Assembly (NCBI RefSeq): GCF_036417845.1
Contig: NC_090020.1
Span: forward strand, 45,120,425 to 45,184,424
Direction of reading: 5' to 3'
DNA from: Apteryx mantelli
Taxonomy: Eukaryota; Chordata; Aves; Apterygiformes; Apterygidae
DNA length: 64,000 nucleotides
Position 1 is the first letter of the stretch. Every line of letters begins with the position of its first letter. The notes under the pieces were generated by a model. The model was given only the letters and a program-made list of their open reading frames with translations, was not told the DNA's origin and ran no database searches. This document shows positions 50,866-61,700 of this stretch, one piece after another. The position numbers and the translations under genes are program-made.

Positions 50866-53800
50866 GACTCATGACAGTGTTGTCAATGCTTGCACAGGCA
50901 GATGTAGTGTTCAGTTACATAATCAGGCATAACTCCCTAAAACGTAATTCATCTTCAGCTGCATGGCTGTCTCTAATGCTGTAAATTAGTCTCCATATAA
51001 TTAAAGGAAAAAATATTTTTATTTAGGATCTTGATTTAGGCCTAGGGAGATGCACAACTCAGATGTTTGCTAAATTAAAGTCTCTTGAAGAGTATACAAA
51101 TAGCATTTTCCTCAAAACTTAAATTCTAAACATTTTTTTTAATAACAATCCCATGATCACTGTGGAAGAACTATATTAGTTTTGTCTTATGACTATTTAT
51201 CTCCTGCCATGTTTAAGAAATGGTTTGTTAACTGTCAACATTAAATTCAGCCTAAACACATAGACATGTGGAACTTTACTAAAGGCATATAATATGCATT
51301 AGGGTTCTAAAGCATGCTACAGCATCTATTTTGACAATTTAATTAGAATTCACAAAGGAAGAAAATGCCTTTCTTACATGTGGATCCTTTCCTTGTTTCT
51401 GTAACTAAGCCAGCACAAAAGCAGAAGAGTTTTGTAGAATTTGACTTCAGAACAAAAAATTCCAGCCCTCTTCTGTTGCTGAGAAAAGCAACTATGCCCT
51501 CCCAGTAACTGCACCTTTTCTTAGGGAATGTGTCACGTCTCCCCCTGCAAAGTGGGGTAGGAAGAGGTACAGAGGTTGTGTTAGATCTTTGGAAAGTGAT
51601 TAAGGATGTTAATTAAGTTATTAAGAAAAATTATGGCATTTAATCCTAATTTAAACCTATTTCCTGATGTTGGAGAAAATGAATGACTTCTTCCAAGAGA
51701 GGGCTGACTAGGCCAGAGATTAATAATAAAACCTGTGCTAAAGATGAAACATCCTGTAGGAAAAAATAAATTCTGAAGTCCTAGACAGTAAGTGAAGCTT
51801 TGATACATTCTACCTTTTCCTCTCCTCTGTGAGCTGTGCTGGTAACTGTCTCAGTACAGGGAGGGACTGATATTGCAGACTGAACCTTCCTTGGGATTGC
51901 GCCACTAGCAGGCAGAAGACAGCCACAGCTGACAACAGCGCTGATCCCAGGGGTCTCTGCATCTTTCACTGGTGACCCACACAGTAAGAGGCATCACCTA
52001 CCCTTGCTTGGCCGTCTGGCTTAAGGTGCCCCAAACTGCAGCATGTTATCCAGAGCCTCTCTTTTCCAAAGTTACTTTCTTCAAAATTTCCTCTTCGGGT
52101 TAGTCAAGGCAATATGACTACATTATGAAACTTGAAAAGGTTTCTTTGACATAGGCAATGTGCACAGAACCATTAGCAGATCAGTTACTGCCCAAAGCAC
52201 ATCCAGAAACTTTGTGCTCAGGCCCTCTGTGCCTGGCCAAGGACCAGTTGGCCATGCCCTCAGATGCCTTGGTAGCAAACATTTCCTGAGCCCTGTGCCT
52301 AAGCCTGCTCACCTGCCTTCTTGTACAGGCATGGCTGCTAGGCAGATTATGACCCCAGAGTGCAAGACAGGAAGTTATTATCCTAAGCAAGGCTCCCTGC
52401 CTTGGTTACGATGGCAGAACCCAAGTGCTGCCTTTAATTTGGATTCCAATCACACAACATTAAGGCCGGCTTGTTGCTGTTACTAACTGAAACTCTCAGG
52501 CTCATTGGGGATACAGGGCAATGCTCAAGGGAGTACATCTGATCAGATGTAAGCATAAGCACTTTGCTGTTTGGATACAATCCTACCCCCCTCTGTTACA
52601 TGCTCTGCAGGATTTTGAGTTCCTCACAATTTGGAGAGAGAGGGAAGAAATCAGAGCACGCCTGTCCACCCCAGCATGAAGAATCATGAGGTATGCCCCT
52701 GCAAGCCAGCATCTCTTACACATACAGGATTGTGCATGGAGCCTCCATGTGCAGAACCATCTGTATTTAATTTCATGGTCTCCCTGTCTCAACTGATCAG
52801 GCTAATTTAAGAGACAATTAAAACACTGACACCTGTACAAGGAACACGGCCCATACAACTGAAGCACTGAAAGTCACCCAAGCCCAGCAGGCAAGATGAA
52901 GAATCAAGTTTTGTATATGCTCCACATGGGCAAAACACCTTTTTGGTCTGCCTCTGCGCCTCCCAGCCCATATTGCAAAAACTGAGCATTTGTGAAAGAG
53001 AAGTTGAGAAACTGTGGAAGCTTCACTCCCACCATATGCTCTACCCACTTACATGCCTCCTACCTGGAGGAGTTAAAGTGTGACAATGAGACAAGTAATG
53101 AAGAGGAGCAAAGAAGTTTTGTTCATTTTTTTCTTTTTAATGTCAAATAAAACTATCTTTTAAGTGTAGAGAATTCACAATGCAGGTAAAAATACTGAAT
53201 CATTCCTCAAGCCATCTGCATCCTTGAATATTTTAGACAAAGTGGTATTTGCATATGTGGAGCACATTGAAGGGAAAATGTATTTTAACTCCTCAGAGGA
53301 CATGATAATTACAGGAAACTTAGAATTTATAAGAAGCAGACTGCACCTGGTATGAACAGAAGTGCACATTTTTTTTTTTAAGTTGAGGCAGGATGGGTTT
53401 GTTCAACCTCCCAGCTAGCCTGGCTTGTGAACAGTCCTTCTGGATAGGTCTCCCAGGTTACAAACTTGTTGGTTTTATCTTAGGTACCATTTTATTTGTC
53501 TCAAGTTCACTATAAAACCAGTGTAGTTTCACATTATAACACAAGGTTCCACACCGTGCTTTGATGCACTATTTGCAACTATGTGTTCAGTCCAAAGTAT
53601 AAAAATCTTGAGTTCCAGCTAGAATCCTTATTTCATAAGACCCAGCTTCTATAAATACTCACTTCTTTCCTTTTGATTTTCACACATTTCACTGCTCTTT
53701 TTCACTTTGTTATGGAGATAGGAGGAAGGGGCTTTCATAAAACTTAGTAATAAGATCAATCCCCTGCATCAGTTTGGAAAGAAGCTAAGCAGCATCCACA

Positions 53801-53959
53801 AAAATGCCAAATTAGACAGGTTTTCTGAAACACTGCTACCATGCAGAAAATCTTGTGGAGGGAATTATAATAGTAGCTTCTAATCACTTTTCTTCCAGCA
53901 CTCCAATGTTGAAAATCATCTCCTGCAGAGGGGATGGAAGGACTCTGCATTCAAGCAGT
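50866..53959. other. Region 3' of STARD4, no confident gene
   Basis: By human synteny the 3' end of CAMK4 (opposite strand) might be expected here, but I recognise none of its exons. The stretch from about 51950 to 53050 is GC-richer and carries several short chance ORFs on both strands. One 50-codon minus-strand ORF (51810-51962) starts like a signal peptide and is listed separately. Confidence 0.45.
51810..51962 (-). other. Small ORF with signal-peptide-like start
   Basis: Reading on the minus strand from ATG at 51962-51960 to TAG at 51812-51810 gives 50 residues. The start is MQRP, followed by the hydrophobic core LGSALLSAVAVFCLLVA and then QSQG, a normal signal-peptidase context, and about 25 more polar residues. 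The base at -3 is A. It could be chance, a micropeptide, or the first exon of a secreted protein whose other exons I cannot see; GTAGAA overlapping the stop could serve as a weak donor. There is no homology I recognise. Confidence 0.15.
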
Positions 53960-54590
53960 TAAACCTAAGGAGCTGCAGGTGGGCAGGAATAATGAATTGC
54001 ACCAGTGCAAGGCAGTGGTCAAGCAGCCTGTCTGCAGAGAAGGAGCTGGCAGTTATGGTGCACAGCTGAGCTGGAGCAAACAGCTCTGAAGGCACTAAAC
54101 ATCAGGCTAGGGCACAGGAACATTGCTGGGAGACAGAGCAAAATAATCTTTCCAGCACCTCAGCCCTGCCAAGGCCTCCACTTGAGTATCACATGCAGCT
54201 TTGAGCTATATCACTTGAGAAAGATGGTAGTCAATTAAAGAAAGAAAAATCCACAAGAGAGCAAGGAGAGCAGTCAAAGACCTAGGGCATGTAACCTGTG
54301 GGGAAGGACCTGCCTTCTGCTGCTGAGACAGGAGGATGCTGAAGAAAGGAGCATTTTAATAGCTCCTGGATTCTTTAGAAGTGGTTGCAAAAAAGTAAAC
54401 AGATCTCCATGATAGGTAAGTTGTGAGCTACAGCAAAAAGACTCAGAACATTATGAAATACTTCCCAGTTGTAAGAATAGCAAAACATGGCAGTAGATTG
54501 CCCAAGGAAGTGGTGGCATCTTCACTGCTGGAGGTCTTTAAGAACAGATTAGACAAGCACCTGTCTCACATTACCCTCCCCAGGGCACAG
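53960..54590 (+). mobile_element. Ancient decayed CR1 LINE fragment
   Basis: The order of CR1 ORF2 landmarks is preserved. The equivalent of the late RT block lies at about 54045-54215 (ATCAGGCTAGGGCACAGGAA, then TCCACTTGAGTATCACATGC, corresponding to the RPHLEYCVQFW region). The stretch around 54255-54275 matches the VQRRA-coding part. AGATTGCCCAAGGAAGTGGT at 54496-54515, then GGAGGTCTTTAAGAACAGAT at 54530-54549 and TAGACAAGCACCTGTC, are the C-terminal block. Frameshifts and stops are frequent and the tail repeat is lost. It is an inactive relic with approximate ends. Confidence 0.78.
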
Positions 54591-57500
54591 AGATGGGCTG
54601 GGCAACCTTACCAAGCTCTTTTCAGGCCCATGCCTCTATATTCTACCACTGATTTAGCTTGCTATCCAACTGCTAATTTTTTGAGGGAATAGGAGAAGTG
54701 AAAATGTTACATGAAGTTGAAATTCATTCAAGATTATGCTAAAAACAGATAGCAGCACATCACAACACCTTCCTATAAGGCCGACTACCATTCTTTATTC
54801 TACACTGAGCACTAGCTGTCAGCAAATAATAGATATAAGCATTTCTAGATTAACTAATTTATTTAGCATTAGATTGGTCATGCAATCCACTTTTTAAAAA
54901 TAAACTTCCCACCATCAAAGCATGTTCTCATCACTTATCAGCATTTCCACACAAGCAATTACATTGGCCCCAAATATAATACGCTAACACAACAAAACTG
55001 GCAATTCTTTCTCATTCCATTGTCTATCTTGTTCATTTACACAGTATCAGAAAAGTTACTACACAAGCAGGCTTAGTCTTAAGTAAGTGTGTACATTTAA
55101 ACAAGCAGTCCATAAACCTCTATTTAGTCACTGACATCTTTGCTAGTACAAGCAAACAGTGCTGACAGTACAGGATTTTTTGCACATTAAGGGGTAAAAG
55201 GAGTCAGATATAGAGGACATAGCACTAATTTGAGATAGCCTATTAGAGATATGACATTCTTCCATATTATTATTAATAAGAGTCCAGCCCCCATTGCTCT
55301 GAGATCAATGAGCTTCTATAACAGGCTTATAAAATACTTTGTGTTACAAGTCAAGAGCACCATTTGTCTGGAAGCATCACCACGCACCCCAACAGTGCAG
55401 CATATACAGCTCTTGAATTAAAGGAAGTACAAAGCTTCCTACTTACAGCCTAGTCCTCATCCAGCCTCAAAGCCAAGAGCCAGCAGATATCTGCAAAGCC
55501 AAACCAGACACAAGCCCTTTAAATATCTCATTTCTTCAGGCTCCAAGCAGGCAAAGGTGATGAATAATTTGCCTGCGAGCACCTTAGCACAGGTCTGGAG
55601 CAGGCAGGTTGACCCTGCTCAGTATCCACAGGCTAGCTGGCACACAGCCAGCACAGCTCCCTGAGGCTGGCAACCCACCTCCCCCAGGTGAGACAGACTC
55701 ACCAACCCACTCACAGGTGCTGAACCACCATCACTACTCTTAAAGACCAATCTATTTATCCTAATCTTAAGGAGTAGGATTCACATCCCTCCCTGTCCTT
55801 TCTCCCTGAGCTCCTAATCACTCCAGAGTTAATTTTCTCACAAGCCATAGGCCTCCTAACGCTGTTTCTTCTCCAAAAAACACTACATAAAGTCCCCTGT
55901 GGGACATTAAATGAAATTTTGGCTATTTAAGCAGAAGTGTTAGCATGTCTTAGCATGAGCATGTGGTGCAAATAAGGAACTGGTTCCTATTGTGCATAAT
56001 AGCACCAAGCCGCTGCTGAGGTTCATTCTTGGCAGCTAGCAGTTTAACTGTTCTTTATTAGTGTGTAATTACTTTTTCCTTGCAGCCAAGATGGTGAAGA
56101 TCTGAGCAGAGCAAATGAGGCACCCACCACTCCAGTGAGGGCGGGAGGTTGGTGCTGGCGCCTGTCTGGGATGCTGTGCAGGGCGCTATGGGTCACTGTG
56201 GTTCCCTAGGCAGATATGTCCTGGGGAGGAGACCACTACAGCAGGATTTAGTAAATCCTCCAAAGAGAGAGGGTTTTTTTGTTGTTTATTATATTATCTA
56301 TTGTCCCATTTTGCTTGGTTTTGCTGATGTTTGCCAGCAAACTTCCACTCACTGTTAAAGAATACTCCAAGCCTCCTGAGCAACAGGGCAGTGCTGGAGA
56401 AGACCTGCCCCATAGCAAGCTAAGGAAAAGACTGCGAGCCATATTAATAGTATAAACAAAGCAGCTTTGATTTCTTATAAGTGAAAAGTGGGGTTGGTGG
56501 CAAGCTTCTTCCACCTAGAGGAGGCTGGTGGAGGAGATACGGATTTTGTAAACATGCCTGATTGTGGGGACTGGCAAAACCACAGAAATCAAGGACCCTG
56601 AGACCTCAGAGGAAGCCATATGGGGATTTTTCCCCTTTCTCTTTGTCTGGACACAGGTAAGAGTGAGCGCTTTGATGTGCTCCCTAGCAAAATCCTCCAG
56701 TGTTTTTGTTAAGGGATTTTATTGTTCAGCAGGTAGTTGGGGATTTGTGGTGGCTGTGGTGCTAGTTTATGTAAAGTTAGCATTTGTGAGCACCACAATT
56801 ATGCCTTGGGGATTTTTTCTCTCTGGATACCCTGGTTTCTGCAGGTGTGGTAGCTGTAGTGCCTCTCAGTGTAATGCAGCTATTTGGAGCTAACACATAT
56901 GCCTTGGCCTGCAAAGCCATTCTTGCACAGGTGCCTTTATTGCTGTGACTAGGTCAATTGATTTAAATGGGCCTAGTCCTACTGGTTAACATGAAGCAGA
57001 AGCGTAAGGTAGATCTTAACAGTGATGCCTCAGATACGTGGCTCCTAAACAACCACGGATTTTTTGCACTTTGTTCTTCAGACACCCACCCACTTCAGCT
57101 AGTTAAGTATGGCTTAAAGTGGTAATTGAATCATGAGATATTTGCAAATCTGGAGCTTCTCTGGCTTGTCCAGGGAGGGAGAGAGGATCCCTTGGCATCA
57201 CTAAAATGACATTGTCTCAGCACAGCTAATGTGGGTACCAACACTGTTGCCCTGAAAGGGGCTAGAAGTGAGACTCTGCCTGCCTCGGGGCTGCAGTGTC
57301 ACGGAGACATGGATGAACAGCTGTTGCCTTTGTGCACAATGAGTTTAATTTCCCTGGATTAAAGAAAAAAGCTTTGCTTTGGAAGGAGTAGCTCTAAAGG
57401 ACGTGGCAGATGATGAGGGCTGATATGATGAAGCTGATCCCTATGCATGGAGCTGTGGGTGAATGAACATGACTCAGTGGCTACTGGAGCACATCATCTC

Positions 57501-58109
57501 TAGGCGAGACTGCAGGCCATTCCCAGTTGTAAATCATACCAAAAGGCTTGCCTCTGCTTTTGAGTTACCAGAATACTAAAGTCCTTGTGACATGATAATT
57601 TCATTTAGGAGAGCCAATCCAGAGCCACCCAACATGGGGATAAGAGTGACAGTCTTTCCTGTTTGATAGACTTTCCCCATGTGTCCATATGTAGCTGCAA
57701 TGATTGATTCCAACCAGTTTTGTATTATAGAGCAGATCATTATTTACAGTTTCAGACACAGGGACCAAGTGCTATGGACTGACTTTGCTGTTTCTTCTGC
57801 CAGTGCTTTAAATGGCAATGCTGCACTATAAATAATATTAAGTAGATGAACTGGTATTAAGATACTAGGAAGATCACTGGTCACAGCAGGCATGACATTT
57901 CTGAGTTCCTAAGCTTGATGCTCTTTTTAAGAATGACTAAAAACACAACTTTTCCATGAAAAGTTGTGATTGCCAAAGTAGCTTGCTGGCACTCAGGAGC
58001 AAAACCAGGCACGATGCTACTTTTGAGGCACTTTGGTCCATACCACTTGCTCCCTAAGCATTACCAGTGAGTGGAGCTGAAGGATCTAAAGCAGCCCCAG
58101 CACCTTAAT
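54591..58109. other. Intergenic, nothing recognised
   Basis: No exon, RNA gene or named repeat recognised. The longest ORF is 109 codons (+, 56564-56893), with no domain. A 10-bp perfect hairpin lies at 57944-57968. Confidence 0.5.
57944..57968. repeat. Short perfect inverted repeat
   Basis: CACAACTTTT and AAAAGTTGTG flank a 5-nt loop (CCATG). The inverted repeat is symmetrical and compact, but no flanking features suggest a terminator, miRNA or transposon end. Confidence 0.7.
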
Positions 58110-58760
58110 TTTCTATTTAGAAACTAACTCAAGGTGCCGAATTCTTTGCTGCTTCTGGCATTCGTTATATGGCACCTGGTTATTTCTGTCAACCAGGTAT
58201 ATGCTTTTGACAACGGAAACAGAAGGTGCCAGAAACAGCACGAGTCTCGGAAGCGGGGAGGGAAAGCAGAAACACCACTCTCTGTGTATGACCTGGCAAT
58301 GGCAAATCACACCAAGGGTGGCATCTACAGCAATGTATAACATAATTGACCAATAAAACCCAGAGTCTTTCTGGAGCACAAAGCAATTCAAAGAGCAGGA
58401 GCGAAACCATCTGACAGACCCAAAGGCAATACCAAATTTGTCAGCACAACGCAGCCAAAACCTGCCAAGTGTCAGACGGCTCTTCTCCCATTGACTGGCA
58501 GCTGACGGTACCCGCTCTGTGCCCGCGGGGTCTAGCGCCAAGAAAAAAGATGAAGTGGAAAGGGGAAAGAAAACAAGCCATTCAACCCTGAATGCACATT
58601 AATCTTTGTCGAAACCAGAGTTTCAAAGGGAAAAGTGCATTTCTCTGAAGCTTTGTTATTTATGTTATCGGCATATAACACTCTGGAACTGTGAGCTACA
58701 ATATTGCAGGCAGACAAAACAAAGTATCCGATATTTTCCATTACAGGAGGATCTCTATGT
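58110..58760. other. CpG-retaining non-coding stretch
   Basis: CpG dinucleotides are clearly more frequent here (roughly a dozen or more) than in the AT-rich DNA around it. A 142-codon minus-strand frame (58113-58541) spans much of it but shows no domain and mixed composition. CpG retention in bulk DNA can mark an unmethylated regulatory element, an unrecognised exon, or a recent insertion. Confidence 0.3.
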
Positions 58761-61700
58761 TATTTAGCAGGAACACATGCTGCTTAATACACCGCAGTCA
58801 ATAAACACCTTGATATACAAGTTACGGCTAGATTCTTGGTTTTGGTTACACATGCTGTGGATGGAGCACAGCTGGGCAGGGGCCTGGGGCACAATTTAGG
58901 GCTCCTGGAAACACCATGAAGTGCTGTGCTTTATCCATGTCACCCCATGCTGGCCCATGCCCCAAGCATGCGAAGGGACGTGGGCACTGAAGCTCTCTTC
59001 TCCTGGCTATGCCTGGTACAAAGGGGCCAGAGCTGGTGAAAACTCTAATCCACTGTATTTATTAATCTTACTTTGTACTTTCATAGCTTGCTATCCATTA
59101 TGCTGAATTTCATCCAGAGATGAGCCATGTATACAAGAATCTGAAACACGATGGTATCAGCTCCAGCTGAGTAATGCTGGCAGATGGCAGAAGATGGCTG
59201 AAAAAGTTGCTGCAATTCTTATTGCAGACATGGCTCTGGCAGACTAGTCTCTGCTACTCTTTCTCTTTTGATAAATTCATATATTTGTGTGTGCGTGTGT
59301 ATAGATATATTTATATATATATCTATGAAGTTAATTTTATACATGTGTTCAGAATTGGGTTGCTTTGACTATTCTACTCCTCTGTTCTGTTTCTTGGTCC
59401 ATGCTCCCATTACCTGATTGATTGATTGCCTGCCAACAGTGACCAAGTTCTGGCATGTGTTTCTGTTCTCTTCCACTCCGGAAGGGCAGAAGAGCAAGCA
59501 GTGAACCTTTTTGCTGTATTTTTAATTACATACACATACATTATAATATACTCATGCTCCAAGGAATGTATTCCATGTTGTCCTCACCCTCCACCAATCT
59601 TTGTTTAATCTTTGTTGAATCTTCTGGCCAGAAGTTTTACTTCCCAGATATGAAGCAAAATTTTGCTTATGTGGAGGTTTCAGTCTCGTCAGTACAAATT
59701 CACACATTTTCTGGAACTGACATCTTTAAATTCCAGATATAACTAGACTAAGTAATTATTTTATTCCTATTTTTCTCCTTTTAGTTCCTTATCATTCTCT
59801 TGTTCTTGGTTTCCAACGCAGCTGAAGATTTTTGTTCAAGACATCACCATATTGTACAGGCGCATATCAGGGAAACCAAATTTCTTTTTATAAAAGCAGA
59901 ATTAACTTTCACCATTGTGGTTCTAACAACTGTTTTCTACCTGAAATGATTCTGAAAGGGAGGAAGGACATTCTTGGTGCGATTATTGTTTTACAGTGTA
60001 ACTTTAAGAACAGTCTGAGCTGTCTCATCAGTTACCTTTGGTATGTGATACCTTAGGTACCTCTGGACCTGCTTGTTCACAGTGTCTCACTGTCATTGTG
60101 CTCTAGGTCCAGCTGTGCATCCTGCTAGGGCAGTCTCATTGCTATTTTCCCCTTTACAAGAAGATACTTTTGTTACTTGAATGCAACACCTATCTATATA
60201 AGCTGTGTACACCGGTAATCTCACTAGCAACAAGGCAGACACAGCTGCTGAAAATCAAATTCTTCACCAAGAAAATACACAACCTGTGCACAAGCCAAGA
60301 GTCAGGACACTGCATGAAGACTCAGGAGTGTACGTTGCTTTGGAAGCAGGCGCCTGCACAAGGATCTGCTGGGAATCCCCCACTCTTTACTTTCAGGGGC
60401 TTCTCTTAAAAAAGGGAGTGGCACTGTGTTAATTGAGCTTGCATGCTGCTCTGCAGGCCTCTGCCTAAGAGCATGCCCTCAGACGCGTGCAGAAGCTGAG
60501 GGATGGCTTACCACTCATTACTCGCAAATGGGTGCTTATTATTCAGAGCCCTCCTGTACTTGCTCCCTAGCACTGCCAAGTGTCCATCTACCAAGCTGGA
60601 CCCTGGTGATTCCTAGCACCTTCTTTCCTTTCCTTGCTGCTGCGCTGTAGAAAACGTGGTGGTGTCCTCACTTTCCCTGCAGCTGCCAGGTGGGTCTGTG
60701 CTTCACTTGCAGCAGGAGTGGTGGGACAGAGAGTGTTATTCAGGACCTGCTGAAGCCTGGCCTTCAATGAGCCACAGCCTTCTCCAGCCGGGGACTCCCT
60801 GGTCCCTGCTGCTCTGGGTCCCTGCTCAAAACTTTTTGGTTGCCATCTGCATCCTACTCTAGCACCACCGGCTTTTTGCAGCGCTTCGCTTAATTCACAC
60901 AGGCAAAAGTCCTAGGAAGGTGGATGCTGGATGGGTTTTGTCACTCATCTCTATGTGCCAGGCAGCCTGCTCACTCTCAGGGACTGAGCCATTAATACCC
61001 TTCCTCTGAAGCACACTTTCTATCACAATCTTTTGCTCTGATGGTCTTCTGCATTCAAAGATAGGATTATGGCCTCAGTGTGTCTGCATCCTCACAGTGC
61101 ACTTGCAGAAAGCAAAATACAAACTCCAGGTAACAAACTCGCACTAGGCTAGTCAGCACATCCCTGACCTTGGGAGCAATTCACTGTGTCAACAGCAAAA
61201 TCACAAGCCAAGTCTTCTAACTGACAGGAAAACTGTTACTGGTTTGGAGTGAATCTTTCTGAACTTTTTTTTTTTAAAGCTATCGTTGTGCAAAGCCAGG
61301 AAATCATTGGCCATTTGATAGCCATCAGATCTTCAGTCTAACTCTCAAATATTAGCCTTTAACTGGCTAACACCGCGATCTGCCTCTAGAGGACAAGTTT
61401 TACTAAGTTCAAATACTTCAAAAAGATGGCAAGGTCCTCCCTTTTGTCCTTGAAGAACTTTGCTGATATGTTTAACATTTAAAAATTTTAAGGTTTAGGA
61501 TTTCAACAGGAAAGAACACTGGTAATTTTCTAAATAACTACTTTATAACTACCAAATGGGAACTGGCTCGCCTCCAGGAGCTTTTGGACGGCAGTACTGC
61601 ATTCATAATTTTAGCCATAAAAAGACACCAGGGTTGCATGCCCAAGTCTGAATTATGGCAGATGCCACTGGGATGTGATTTTTTCAGACAGAAACAATGC

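Noticed and set aside
56080-56115. Acceptor-like CCTTGCAG followed by an ATG
   Set aside because: The frame after the ATG stops within a few codons and no partner exon is visible.
58113-58541. 142-codon minus-strand ORF
   Set aside because: Mixed composition, no recognisable domain, no splice context and no upstream promoter. More likely a consequence of fewer stops in CpG-richer DNA.
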